Origin: Acidobacteriota bacterium
GTDB lineage: Bacteria > Acidobacteriota > Blastocatellia > Pyrinomonadales > Pyrinomonadaceae
NCBI GenBank assembly: GCA_016700175.1
Contig: CP065003.1
Location: 124,001-188,000, forward strand
Direction of reading: 5' to 3'
Length of the DNA stretch: 64,000 nucleotides
Shown: piece by piece, positions 37,535 through 47,778 of the stretch
How positions within the stretch are numbered: position 1 is the stretch's first letter
How the letters are laid out: each line of letters starts with the position of its first letter
Program-made: the position numbers and the translations under genes
The notes under the pieces: generated by a model
Told to the model about the DNA's origin: nothing
What the model saw: only the letters and a program-made list of their open reading frames with translations
Database searches by the model: none

Positions 37535-38503
37535 GTGGAAGAAAAGATCGAGAAATTCAGCGAGATACTGCTGGTGGAATCGGAGGCGATCCGGTTTGCG
37601 GCGGAACGGCTCGACCGCTCGGCGGCGTCCGGCGCCGTCCGCCTTGTCGTGGATTGCGGCGGAAAGGTGATCGTCACAGGAGTCGGAAAATCCGGGATCA
37701 TCGCAAACAAGATCGCGCAGACGCTGACGTCGACGGGAACCGTAGCGGTGTTCGTCCATCCGTCGGACGCATTGCACGGAGGTCTCGGGGTGATCTCGAG
37801 GGGCGATGTGGTTATCGCTTTGTCGAATTCCGGCGAGACGGATGAGATCATCGCGCTACTTCCCGCGCTCGAGTCACGCGGAGTCAGCCTTATCTCGATC
37901 GTGGGAAATATTGACTCTGCGCTTGCGCGACAATCCGACATCGTTCTCGACGCCTCGGTAGACAAGGAAGCGTGCCCTTTGAATCTTGCGCCGACGACCT
38001 CGACGACGGTCGCTCTGGCGATCGGCGACGCGCTTGCGATGGCAGTGATGGCGGAGCGCGGACTCACGGAAGAGGACTTCGCCGCTAACCATCCGGCGGG
38101 CAGACTTGGAAAACGGCTTACGCTTCGTGTCAGCGGCCTCATGCACGAAAGCCCGAACGTCGCGACCGACGCAGGCTGGCTCGACGTTGTCCGTTCGCTT
38201 TCGAATTTCGCCCTAGGCGCGGTCAACGTGGTTGATGAAGACGGCCTGCTGCTGGGAATCATCACCGACGGAGACCTTCGGAGAACCCTCGAAAAGGTCT
38301 CTACCGAGAACCTGGAAAACCTCAAGGCGGCCGAGATGATGACCGGTTCGCCCGTTACCGCCGCTCCCGAGATGCTCGCCTACGACGCGCTCCGCTTGAT
38401 GGAAGACCGGCCCTCTCAGATATCCGTTCTGCCCGTCGTCGGGGAAGCCGGACGCTGCGTGGGACTCGTGCGCCTCCACGATCTTGTTAAAAGCGGCCTT
38501 TGA
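37535..38503 (+). CDS. kdsD: Arabinose-5-phosphate isomerase (KpsF/GutQ/KdsD family)
   Basis: Interconverts ribulose 5-phosphate and arabinose 5-phosphate for Kdo and lipopolysaccharide. The SIS domain has 'VTGVGKSGIIANKIAQTLTSTG', 'SGET' ('ALSNSGETDE') and 'LAPTTSTT'. Two CBS domains follow from about residue 195 ('VSGLMHESPNVATDAGWLDVV' and 'MTGSPVTAAPEMLAYDAL'). About 322 residues, the normal length. The start is uncertain: GTG at 37535 is used because the family normally begins shortly before the SIS domain; the frame is open to 37463. It begins 41 bases after the ankyrin gene. Confidence 0.9.
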   Translation: MEEKIEKFSEILLVESEAIRFAAERLDRSAASGAVRLVVDCGGKVIVTGVGKSGIIANKIAQTLTSTGTVAVFVHPSDALHGGLGVISRGDVVIALSNSGETDEIIALLPALESRGVSLISIVGNIDSALARQSDIVLDASVDKEACPLNLAPTTSTTVALAIGDALAMAVMAERGLTEEDFAANHPAGRLGKRLTLRVSGLMHESPNVATDAGWLDVVRSLSNFALGAVNVVDEDGLLLGIITDGDLRRTLEKVSTENLENLKAAEMMTGSPVTAAPEMLAYDALRLMEDRPSQISVLPVVGEAGRCVGLVRLHDLVKSGL

Positions 38504-38513
38504 TCTCCTGAGA

Positions 38514-40139
38514 ATGCGCCCTCTACTGACAGCTTCCGAAATGGGAAACGCCGACCGGCTTACGACCGAGCGGTTCGGTATTCCGTCGCTACTCCTGATG
38601 GAGAACGCAGCGGCGGCCATCGCCGAAGCGGCGTCGATGGTCCTCGCCGATGACCTAGGAAGCGAGAAGATCACGGTCCTTTGCGGAAAGGGCAATAACG
38701 GAGGAGACGGGGCGGCTGCGGCGAGACTTCTTTGGCTGAAGGGAGCAAGGGTCCGGATCTTCCTTTTCGGGAGAGTTGAAGATACGAACGGCGACGCCAA
38801 AACCAACTTTGAAATTGCAAAGGCGCTGAACGGTCAACGCAGCCCGAAAGGCGGGACTATCGAACTAGCCGAGATCCCGGAACTTGGCGCCTGGAAAGAA
38901 GCGGTGCGGACGGAGGTCGAAGATTCTGCGGTAGCGATCGACGCGCTGTTCGGCACCGGTCTGGCGAGGCCGCTCGAAGGCGATCTTGCGGACGCTGTTG
39001 AACTGCTCCAGACGAATGGAATTCAGAGCGAACCGACGGTGATCTCGGTCGATATTCCCTCCGGGCTTGTGGCGGATTCTTCCGAAATTATCGGCCCTCA
39101 TGCCGCTGCCGACCTGACCGTGACGTTCACGGCACCGAAGTTCGCCAACTTGATGCCTCCGGCGGGCTCGTTCAACGGCGAGCTCGAGATCGCCGACATA
39201 GGCACTCCGGCGGAGCTTGCCGAAGAGGCGGGATCCGGAGCCTTCATCAGCGAGATGTCCGACGCCGCCAAATGGCTTCGGAAAACGGCGTTCACTGACA
39301 CTTCTTACAAAAAAAAGCGCGGAACGGTGGCGATGGTTGCCGGTTCCGCGAAGTATGCCGGCGCGGCGGTCCTTGCGGCGAACGGCGCGATCGAGAGCGG
39401 CGTGGGAATGGTCACGCTCGCGGTTCCGACATGCGCGGTAGCTGCGGTCTCCGAGCGGCTTCATCCGGAAGTGATAACGATCGGTATTGCGGAAACGGAA
39501 GACGGATTCGCGAGCGTCGAGGCGTTTGACGAAATCGCGGATCTTCTCGCGACCAGCGACGCGGTCGGGATCGGTTGCGGGCTCGGTTCCGAGCACGAAA
39601 CGACCCGCGATCTCGTCCGCCGCGTGATCGAGAACCGCAAATGCCCAGTCGTGATCGATGCTGACGGGCTGAACTCCATCGCCCCGATGTCCGTCGAAGG
39701 CTCGCCGGACGCGCCTCTGATCCTGACCCCCCACCAGGGCGAGTTTCTGCGTTTGCTCGGAACCGACGACGAAAGCGCGATCGAAGACAGGATCGGCGCG
39801 GTGCGCGATTTCAGCCGCGATCATTCGGTGATCACCGTCCTCAAAGGTCCGCGCTCTCTCGTAGCAGATCCGGATGGCAGAGTAGTTCTTGTCACGACCG
39901 GGAACGCCGGGACCGGAAAGGCGGGAAACGGCGACAACCTAACGGGAATCCTCACCGGATTCGTCGCGCAGGCCAGGCGGTTCGGCATCGACCAATTCGA
40001 GACCTCGTTCGTCGCCGTCTATCTCGCCGGATTTGCCGCGGATATTGCGATGGAGCGGATCGGTGCTAGATCGATGCGCGCAAGCGATGTGCGCCGGTAC
40101 TTTGCGGAAGCCGTTCAGGCGATCGAAGAAGAATTCTGA
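38514..40139 (+). CDS. nnrDE: Bifunctional NAD(P)HX epimerase/ADP-dependent dehydratase
   Basis: Repairs hydrated NADH and NADPH. The N-terminal YjeF epimerase domain runs to about residue 215 ('GIPSLLLMENAA', 'VLCGKGNNGGDGAAAARLL'). The C-terminal carbohydrate-kinase-like dehydratase domain follows ('KKKRGTVAMVAGSAKYAGAAVLAA', 'LTPHQGEFLRLLG', 'AGTGKAGNGDNLTG'; the usual GSGD appears as NGDN). 541 residues from ATG 38514, eleven bases after the KpsF gene. Together with tsaE downstream it forms a common bacterial neighbourhood. Confidence 0.92.
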   Translation: MRPLLTASEMGNADRLTTERFGIPSLLLMENAAAAIAEAASMVLADDLGSEKITVLCGKGNNGGDGAAAARLLWLKGARVRIFLFGRVEDTNGDAKTNFEIAKALNGQRSPKGGTIELAEIPELGAWKEAVRTEVEDSAVAIDALFGTGLARPLEGDLADAVELLQTNGIQSEPTVISVDIPSGLVADSSEIIGPHAAADLTVTFTAPKFANLMPPAGSFNGELEIADIGTPAELAEEAGSGAFISEMSDAAKWLRKTAFTDTSYKKKRGTVAMVAGSAKYAGAAVLAANGAIESGVGMVTLAVPTCAVAAVSERLHPEVITIGIAETEDGFASVEAFDEIADLLATSDAVGIGCGLGSEHETTRDLVRRVIENRKCPVVIDADGLNSIAPMSVEGSPDAPLILTPHQGEFLRLLGTDDESAIEDRIGAVRDFSRDHSVITVLKGPRSLVADPDGRVVLVTTGNAGTGKAGNGDNLTGILTGFVAQARRFGIDQFETSFVAVYLAGFAADIAMERIGARSMRASDVRRYFAEAVQAIEEEF

Positions 40140-40153
40140 CCAACTGCCCGCTG

Positions 40154-40606
40154 ATGCTCTCCAAGACCATAAATTGTCCGACGCCCGAGGCGACGTTCGA
40201 ACTCGGAGAACGGCTTGGGGCCGCATTGAAGGGCGGAGACGTGGTCCTTCTGAAAGGTCCGCTCGGCGCGGGCAAGACGCTCTTCACAAAGGGTATTCTC
40301 AGCGCGCTGGGTTTCGATACTGCGGACGTTACAAGTCCGAGCTTCACCCTTGTGAACCGGTACGAGGCGGATCTTACGATCTACCACATCGACCTGTGGA
40401 GGATCGAAGACCCGGAAGGGGCCTCATTCTCGGTCGGGCTTGGAGAGATCCTGGAAGATGAGGACGCGGTGGTCGTGATCGAATGGGCGGAACGGCTGGG
40501 TGCGTTCGACTTTGGCGTCGATCCGGTTGAGGTCGAGATCTCGGGCGACGGAGACTCGCCCCGCGAGATAACGGTTTCGGGAGAGATCGTGTTTGAAGGC
40601 GATTGA
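40154..40606 (+). CDS. tsaE: tRNA t6A biosynthesis ATPase TsaE
   Basis: 150 residues. P-loop protein that cycles TsaB-TsaD during threonylcarbamoyl-adenosine synthesis in tRNA. Walker A 'GPLGAGKT' near residue 40, 'SPSFTLVNRYE' and 'IYHIDLWRIED' family signatures, and the Trp-Ala-Glu pair 'VIEWAERLG'. It starts 14 bases after nnrDE and is followed at once by the L,D-transpeptidase gene. Confidence 0.94.
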   Translation: MLSKTINCPTPEATFELGERLGAALKGGDVVLLKGPLGAGKTLFTKGILSALGFDTADVTSPSFTLVNRYEADLTIYHIDLWRIEDPEGASFSVGLGEILEDEDAVVVIEWAERLGAFDFGVDPVEVEISGDGDSPREITVSGEIVFEGD

Positions 40607-40610
40607 GCGT

Positions 40611-41189
40611 ATGAGCCCGAAAGGATGGAGGAATGTAGCTTTGGTCCTGGCCGCCGCGCTGGTCTTGTCGGGCGGGATCGCTGCAGGTTTCATGATGGCA
40701 GATCAGCAGCGCGAGGAGCTGGCACCGGAAAATCCAAGGATCGAGATCAGGAAATCGGAACGGACGCTGACCCTATTCGACGGCGACCGGGTCTTGCGCA
40801 TATACCGTATCGGCCTTGGATCGCAGCCCGTCGGCGACAAGGAGAAGGAAGGCGACGGTCGGACCCCCGAGGGCGACTTTCGGATCTTCGTCAAGAATCC
40901 GAACAGCAGGTTCTTCCTTTCGGTCGGACTGAACTACCCTCTTCCGGAGGATGCCGAACGTGGTCTCGTGTCCGGGGTCATTTCACAAGAAGAGCGCGAT
41001 GCCATCGTCGAAGCACACGAATCGAATTCTGCTCCCCCGCAAAAGACCCCGCTAGGCGGCGAGATCTACATTCACGGGCACGGAAGCGGTTCTGACTGGA
41101 CCGAAGGCTGCGTCGCATTGGACGACGATGAAATGAGAGAACTCTTCGGCGCCGTGAGCGTCGGGACGCCCGTCCGGATCCTGCCTTAG
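40611..41189 (+). CDS. L,D-transpeptidase (YkuD family), membrane anchored
   Basis: 192 residues. One N-terminal transmembrane helix (about 8-30), then a YkuD catalytic domain with 'YIHGHGSGSDWTEGCVALDDDEM', which holds the catalytic His and the Cys of the H-x-SxGC-type motif. It would cross-link peptidoglycan or attach proteins to it in the periplasm. The ATG at 40611 follows the tsaE stop by four bases; a TTG at 40593 overlapping tsaE is the alternative. Confidence 0.88.
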   Translation: MSPKGWRNVALVLAAALVLSGGIAAGFMMADQQREELAPENPRIEIRKSERTLTLFDGDRVLRIYRIGLGSQPVGDKEKEGDGRTPEGDFRIFVKNPNSRFFLSVGLNYPLPEDAERGLVSGVISQEERDAIVEAHESNSAPPQKTPLGGEIYIHGHGSGSDWTEGCVALDDDEMRELFGAVSVGTPVRILP

Positions 41190-41265
41190 GCAGTCCGCTT
41201 GACGGCACGGCGACAAAACTGGATACTTTATTAAAATTTCAAGTATTTAGAAACGAGGAAAAAAT

Positions 41266-41709
41266 ATGCCTTATCCGGAAATAATGATCCAGGGGATGCG
41301 CCAAGAGCTTGCACGTCTCGGAATTGAAGAAACGAAAGAGGCCGAACAGGTCGAAGAGGCGGTCGGAGGGACCGAAGGTACCCTTATGGTCGTCGTAAAC
41401 TCCGTCTGCGGATGCGCGGCCGGCGGCGTGCGGCCGGGTGTCGCGATGGCGCTCGCTAGCTCGCAGTCAAAACCCGACCGTGCGATCACGGTGTTTGCGG
41501 GGGCCGACATCGACGCGACCGAGAAGGCGCGCGAGTACTTCCTGCCTTATCCGCCCTCGTCGCCTTCGATCGCATTTCTGAAAGAAGGAAAGCTCGTAAA
41601 GATGTTCGAGCGGAAGGACCTCGAAGGGCGTCCGCCTGAGATGATCGCCGGCGAGCTTGTCAACGCGTTCAACGAGGTGTGTTCGAAGACCGACGCGGCG
41701 AATAATTAG
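41266..41709 (+). CDS. Bacilliredoxin, BrxA/BrxB (YphP/YqiW) family
   Basis: 147 residues. Thioredoxin-like fold with the characteristic C-G-C pair (C48, C50) in 'VVVNSVCGCAAGGVRPG'. Known members remove bacillithiol from mixed disulfides. Whether this organism makes bacillithiol is not shown here. A clear GAGGAAAAA ribosome site precedes the ATG; a terminator follows. Single-gene unit. Confidence 0.92.
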   Translation: MPYPEIMIQGMRQELARLGIEETKEAEQVEEAVGGTEGTLMVVVNSVCGCAAGGVRPGVAMALASSQSKPDRAITVFAGADIDATEKAREYFLPYPPSSPSIAFLKEGKLVKMFERKDLEGRPPEMIAGELVNAFNEVCSKTDAANN

Positions 41710-41731
41710 CCGGATCCGAATCAAGATTAGA

Positions 41732-41765
41732 AGCGCCCGGACGATTTGCCGGGCGCTCTTGCTTT
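41732..41765 (+). terminator. Terminator of the bacilliredoxin gene
   Basis: Perfect 9-bp AGCGCCCGG/CCGGGCGCT stem with 8-base loop and TTGCTTT tail. Confidence 0.85.
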
Positions 41766-41876
41766 GCCATCGTTTAACAAACGAATTCATATTTGTTGAT
41801 TTGAAAGGGAGTGCGGGTTAGAATGGTGAGGTCTTTCGGAACCCGCCGCACTCCGGCAGATCCCTAACTCGCAGCA

Positions 41877-42308
41877 ATGTCCATAAACCAACGCAGGCAC
41901 AACAGACTGGCCGTCGATCTTCCCGTTTTTCGCTTTGCGAAGGACGGCGAGAAGTTGGAAACGCTTATCTATCAGATCAGCGTCGGCGGATGCCTGATCG
42001 CGTGGGACGATACGATCTCGCAGGGCGAGGTCTTCCGTATGGAGATACAGCTTCCGAACCGGAACTGGCTGCCTCTGAGGTGCAAGGCCGTTTACTGCTT
42101 CACCGACGACGCGATCGGAGTTCAGTTCGAAGAGATCACTCAGTTCGAACAGGACCTGTTGGTGGAAATAATGTCGAACAAGCTGACGCGCGAGGGAATT
42201 CCGTTCAACTTCGACCCATATTCGCCTCCGTCCACTTACAGGGACGAAGACGCGATCCAGGACCATGATTCCAAGGCGGGGCGCGACGAACTCGCCGTTC
42301 ATTCCTAA
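41877..42308 (+). CDS. PilZ domain protein
   Basis: 143 residues. Likely cyclic-di-GMP receptor. The RxxxR element appears as 'RRHNRLAV' near residue 6 and the D/N-x-S-x2-G element as 'YQISVGGCL', with Gln in place of Asp/Asn before Ile-Ser. The remaining barrel is normal; about 40 residues of disordered tail follow. A partner for the GGDEF/EAL protein at the left edge is possible. It overlaps the stop of the convergent gene by four bases. Confidence 0.82.
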   Translation: MSINQRRHNRLAVDLPVFRFAKDGEKLETLIYQISVGGCLIAWDDTISQGEVFRMEIQLPNRNWLPLRCKAVYCFTDDAIGVQFEEITQFEQDLLVEIMSNKLTREGIPFNFDPYSPPSTYRDEDAIQDHDSKAGRDELAVHS

Positions 42309-43732
42309 GCCGTTCCTGCCGATTCAGACCTTCTTCCCGCGATCTCGATAAAATTCGAATAGACCAGTTCGTCCGCTGACAGCCCGGCCGCGTCCGCCGT
42401 TTCAGAAGTGTCCAGGGCTCCGCACGCTACAGCGCGGCGCAGGAAGTTCAGGATCCCTTGCGCCGAAGCCGCGTCGTCGAACTCGTTCCCCGTCATAGTC
42501 GCCTTGGAGGCCTTCTCGACAAATCCCCTCAGCCGCGCGATCTGCGAATCCGCTGATTCAAGGTAAAAAGCGTAAACCGCGGCATACCGCGGGATAAGCT
42601 GTGCCGGATGCAGGTCCCAGCTTTGGTAGAAACCCGAGTTCATTGACTTCGTTATGTTGCTGAAGTGAAGACGCCATGCCTCGTGGACCGAGCGCCGGTT
42701 CTCCCAGACCTGCCAGTCCTTGAGCTCCGTCGTGCGATGGACCGGGACCGGCATCTTGATCGTGACCGAATCGGCGAGCCAGACTCCGGTTCCCGCGAAG
42801 GCGTTGAGCATACGGTTTCTCGCAAAAACGCACGCCTCGTGATGAAGATGCTGACGGTCCGAAGCGATCCCGAGCAGGGAAGTGTAGTCGTAAGCCCCGA
42901 AATGCGCTCCGCGAAGACGCCCTGCGCCTGCCTTCGAGATCTCGCGCAGGTTCTCGACCGCTGAGGGCGTTTCGATCAGGACCTCGATCCGAACCACGCC
43001 CTCCTTCAAGCCCAACGACCCTTCCAGCTTCAAGAGCATCTCGGCGAGCATTTCCGGTTCTCTCTCCGATCCGACCTTTGGAAGCGCGACTGCGAATCCT
43101 CTCGGAAGGATGCCGCCCGTCTTCTCGGCGAGATTAGCAATGAACCTCTCAAGGGTCCGAACGGACCGCTTTCCGGTCTCCGGCCGTAGCGGCTTGATCC
43201 GGAATCCGAACGCGGGAAGGCTTATGCCCTTCGCCTCGCCCTTGATCGTGGCGTTTACGATCGAAGCAAGCGCCGAAGATGCCTTCAGGCAGTCAGAGTC
43301 CTCTTCCTCGTCGGACCTGAAGCCATAGCCGTCTTCGAAATCGATACGGAAGTCCTCTATCGGTTTCTCGTTAAGCTTGCGCAGAGTTCTCTCGAATACC
43401 TTCGAGATGAATCCGATGCCCGGGTAAACGCTTTCCGCGCGTTCCGGGTCCTCGTTAACGAGCCTTTCTATCTCGGGGATCGCGTCCGGGTGGTCGGGAA
43501 GTGAATCCGCGCCTTTTAGCCAGAGCGCCTTTGCGAACGTGACGAGATCGGGGGCGTAGGAGGCAAGCGAGCGCACCGCCAGCCGGCCGAGTTTCTCGGG
43601 TGTGTCTTGCGAGAAAAGATCGGCGCCGCCGTACAGGACGTGCACCGGCTGCGGAAACGCAGATCTTCTGGCCTTCTGATCTTCGGCAGCTGCGTCTTTG
43701 GCGAGACGATCGGAAAACTCGTCAAGAATCAT
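42305..43732 (-). CDS. HpcH/HpaI aldolase-like (DUF6986-type) protein
   Basis: 475 residues from ATG 43732. TIM-barrel C-C lyase of the citrate-lyase-beta/HpcH type. 'RIDFEDGYGFR' holds the family Asp/Glu site, 'RIEVLIETPSAVENLREI' the Mg-binding Glu, and 'RGAHFGAYDYTSLLGI' the substrate loop. The C-terminal third is helical. The length and the 'SWDLHPAQLIPRYAA' stretch match a family annotated as DUF6986, whose reaction is not known to me. No acyl-CoA or glyoxylate genes adjoin. Confidence 0.8.
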   Translation of the reverse strand: MILDEFSDRLAKDAAAEDQKARRSAFPQPVHVLYGGADLFSQDTPEKLGRLAVRSLASYAPDLVTFAKALWLKGADSLPDHPDAIPEIERLVNEDPERAESVYPGIGFISKVFERTLRKLNEKPIEDFRIDFEDGYGFRSDEEEDSDCLKASSALASIVNATIKGEAKGISLPAFGFRIKPLRPETGKRSVRTLERFIANLAEKTGGILPRGFAVALPKVGSEREPEMLAEMLLKLEGSLGLKEGVVRIEVLIETPSAVENLREISKAGAGRLRGAHFGAYDYTSLLGIASDRQHLHHEACVFARNRMLNAFAGTGVWLADSVTIKMPVPVHRTTELKDWQVWENRRSVHEAWRLHFSNITKSMNSGFYQSWDLHPAQLIPRYAAVYAFYLESADSQIARLRGFVEKASKATMTGNEFDDAASAQGILNFLRRAVACGALDTSETADAAGLSADELVYSNFIEIAGRRSESAGTA

Positions 43733-44483
43733 AGAAACAGGATACCGCAAACGGCAGGCCGCCACGCAACAAGGTAATTCATAGCGTTCAAGAAGTTCAC
43801 TGACGGATGCCACTGACCCATTGACCAATGACCATTGACCAATGAAGGGCGTCATCGGCGCGTAATGTTAATAGCAACGCGGCACACCCAACTTCTTCGG
43901 CTCCGTTAGGAGCCAAATGTCTGTAGTTGCAACGCGACGAACGGCCGGTTTGGCTAGTTTGCCGTGTTTGAGGAGTTTTCCGAGATTACGGAAGATCCCA
44001 AGAACTATTCTGCGCCAATGATGGGTCCGGTACGTCCATCACGCGGGCCAGCGCCGTAGGCGCGGCAGGTCTGTAGCACGCGCCCCAAACGAAAACGTCT
44101 CCTTAGCCGCGTAGCGGCGTCAGATCATCGATCCATCGCGAGGCGATTGCGTGATTCCCGCACGGTCGAAATGTTTCCTGGAACTTTGAACCTGACACTT
44201 GGAACTTGATAGAGGTAGCCCTCGCTCACGCTCGGGCTTCGGACGCGGCCTTGGAACTTTGAACCTGGAACTTTGAATTGGGTAGCGGTAGCCCTCGCTC
44301 ACGCTCGGGCTTCGGACACGACGCTGGATCTTGGGCCGCCAAATCGCTAACGCTCCAAGTTCCGCTTCAGTCTATAATGCTTGCCGAGGCCCGCGCTTCG
44401 CGCTCGACGCAGCGTAGAGAACTAATTTAAGCCTTTTGCCACTTTGGATCCGGACAAGAAAACCGGTCGGGTCAGGAGACGAG
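43733..44483. other. Repeat-rich intergenic region
   Basis: 750 bases without a gene. It starts with a short-period run of near-identical ATTGACCAATG words (about 43800-43850). A hairpin module with GGCTCC and AGGAGCC arms lies near 43898-43915. A 247-bp element (44033-44279) reappears at 45060. Several 5-bp stems with three-base loops are visible, such as GCGCC-GTA-GGCGC and GCCGC-GTA-GCGGC. This looks like non-coding REP-type DNA. Confidence 0.65.
44033..44279 (+). repeat. Direct repeat of about 247 bp, copy 1
   Basis: Over 90 percent identical by eye to 45060-45305 in the same orientation. It contains three micro-hairpins (5-bp stems, GTA or GAG loops) and ends in runs of CTGGAACTTTGAAC-like words. 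The two copies flank a small broken gene. Confidence 0.85.
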
Positions 44484-44977
44484 ATGATGATTGTGCGAAC
44501 CGTAGTAATTTTAGGCTCAATGCTGTTGTCTGCCAGTGTGGTTTCGGGCCAGGCAATGTCCGAGTCGTTTTGTCAGAGGATCGACGCGGTAATCATTCAA
44601 CCCTTGAAACCGAGTAGTATTCATAGGGGTGAAGTCTATGACGATGAATGTGTTTTTGAGTTCGTAGTCGAGAAATCGATTGATGTAAGCCTATATATAC
44701 AAGAATACGGCTCGGAAAAGGACAGTCAGAGAGATTCCTGAGCAATCGCCGTCTTCATTGCTACGATGAAAAACTTGAGGTGGACAAATCCTGTGACAAA
44801 TCCGGGCCAAAGAACGGATGGGATGATTGGTTCGAGAGTCGATCAGAGACCATGAACGTTTTGATGTTGCGAAAGGACAGATTCATCGTCAAGATGTTTT
44901 CATTTAACTTTGATTATTTGATCGGCATGGAGCAGCGATTACGCTCGAACGGATTCACTATGTTAAAGGTGAAGTAG
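44484..44977 (+). CDS. Small secreted hypothetical protein, frameshifted
   Basis: Signal peptide of about 23 residues ending SGQ, with AGGAG before ATG 44484. The first frame stops at 44741 after 'YGSEKDSQRDS'. Adding one base in the AAAAGG run near 44715 joins it to a second frame ('ERFLSNRRLHCYDEKLEV') that runs to 44977, giving 164 residues. The two halves have matching character, and the second begins with no start of its own. The mature protein has several Cys and a basic-acidic mix. No family recognised. It lies between two direct repeats, and its base composition is lower in GC than its neighbours, so horizontal arrival is possible. Confidence 0.6.
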
Positions 44978-45323
44978 TGCGAAGGGCCAAATAACGATTC
45001 AACCGCAAAGCACGCGGAGAAGAGCCGGGATCGTGTTGGCGCTGACGATGGATTCGATCCGTCCATAACCCGGGCCAGCGCCATAGGCGCGGCAGGTATG
45101 TCGCGCGCGCCCCAAACGAAAACGTCTCCTGAGCCGCGTTGCGGCGTCAGATCATCGATCCATCGCGAGGCGATTGCGTGATTCCCGCACGGTCGAAATG
45201 CTTCCTGGAACTTTGAACCTGGAACTTGGAACTTGATAGAGGTAGCCCTCGCTCACGCTCGGGCTTCGGACACGGCCTTGGAACTTTGAACCTGGAACCT
45301 TGAACTACGTAAAGGCAGGCTGC
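44978..45323. other. Intergenic region with second direct-repeat copy
   Basis: 346 bases between the frameshifted small gene and the radA stop. About 80 bases of unique sequence precede the second 247-bp repeat copy. No gene seen. Confidence 0.6.
45060..45305 (+). repeat. Direct repeat of about 247 bp, copy 2
   Basis: Counterpart of 44033-44279 about 1030 bp away. Differences are scattered single bases. It ends 19 bases before the radA stop codon. Confidence 0.85.
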
Positions 45324-46700
<1,377 letters not shown>

Positions 46701-46702
46701 GG

Positions 46703-46998
46703 GTACAGGATACAGGAGTCTGAATTCAGAAAACAGGAGAGAAGAGGAAACAGGATGGACAGGATATGGGGGTTGCTGGTGAATTTCATTCGCGCACGAT
46801 AATTTCGCGTGCGTCCCTCATTCGAGATTGTGACTATGAATTCTGAGGCCATCTCCGGGACAGTCCGTGATCGGAGGTTGATCAGAACCCCAACAGGGAT
46901 TTGCAAGTCTGCGAGGGGGTCCCCCACCTTTTGAATCCTGTCCATCCTGTTTCCTCTCCTCACTCTCCTGTTTTCTGAATTCCGACTCCTGTATTCTC
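46703..46998. repeat. Divergent spacer with about 65-bp inverted terminal arms
   Basis: Arms 46703-46771 and 46921-46998 are inverted copies, about 85-90 percent matching by eye, with shared words such as ATCCTGTCCATCCTGT and CTCCTGTTTTCTGAATTC. About 150 bases of unique sequence separate them. One arm abuts the GTG of radA and the other the ATG of the divergent SDR. It could be a MITE-like insertion, or two copies of an upstream element in mirror orientation. Confidence 0.75.
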
Positions 46999-47003
46999 TC
47001 GTT

Positions 47004-47714
47004 ATGCCCACTCCCGGTCAGCACGCATTCTCCGAAAAGGTCGCACTAGTTACTGCCGCGACGTCGCCGATAGGCCGCGCGGTCTCGATGCAGCTCGGCC
47101 TCTATGGTACCTTCGTCATCGCCTGCCACGGCACCTCCTCGAAAATTGATTCGGACGCCGTCGGGGAGCTGAAAAAGCTCGGCACGCTGGCACATTCGGT
47201 CGAGGCCGATCTCGGATCGCTTGATGGGATCGTCGGTGCGATCGACGCCGTCGAAGGCATCTACGGCCGGCTGGATCTGCTGGTCAACTGCCTTTCTTCT
47301 TCAGAACCGGGTTCGTTCGAGACGGTGACCGAAAGCGATTTCGAAAGCGCGGTCCGCGAGATCCTGAAGCCCGCGTACTTTCTGACCCGCGAGGCGATGC
47401 GGCTCTTCGCGGGACGACCAAAGCCCAGGATCGTGAACGTGATCATAAACCGCGCCGGTTCCGGGGCCCTTGAGAAGGCGCTGAATTGTTCTGTCGAAAG
47501 CCTCACCGCATCGCTAGCTGCCGAGCTGCCTTCGAACTTTCGCCTGAATACGGTTGCCGTCACCGAGACTAGCAGAAACCAGGCCGACGACCTGGATCCC
47601 GAACTGTTCAGGCCGAGGTCCTCGGTGGACGCGGACGATGTCGCGAGGGCAGCCGTTTATCTTCTTTCTTCAGAGGCGAAAGGGGTTAACGGACAGGTTC
47701 TGAGGATCGGATAA
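47004..47714 (+). CDS. Degenerate short-chain dehydrogenase-like protein
   Basis: 236 residues with the SDR fold: 'ALVTAATSPIGRAV' in place of T-G-x3-G-x-G, 'YGRLDLLVNCLSS' for NNAG, and a C-terminal 'YLLSSEAKGVNGQVLRIG'. The catalytic Tyr-x3-Lys is gone: the equivalent stretch reads 'LEKALNCSVESL'. The Ser region 'NVIINRAGSG' is also altered. It is probably not a dehydrogenase; a binding or structural role is likely. No frameshift is needed to explain this. Divergent from radA across the inverted-repeat spacer. Confidence 0.78.
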   Translation: MPTPGQHAFSEKVALVTAATSPIGRAVSMQLGLYGTFVIACHGTSSKIDSDAVGELKKLGTLAHSVEADLGSLDGIVGAIDAVEGIYGRLDLLVNCLSSSEPGSFETVTESDFESAVREILKPAYFLTREAMRLFAGRPKPRIVNVIINRAGSGALEKALNCSVESLTASLAAELPSNFRLNTVAVTETSRNQADDLDPELFRPRSSVDADDVARAAVYLLSSEAKGVNGQVLRIG

Positions 47715-47778
47715 GATACGGGAAGTCGTATGGCACGGTTACCGATGCGTTAATTTTCGTGGTAATATCTGAAGCATA

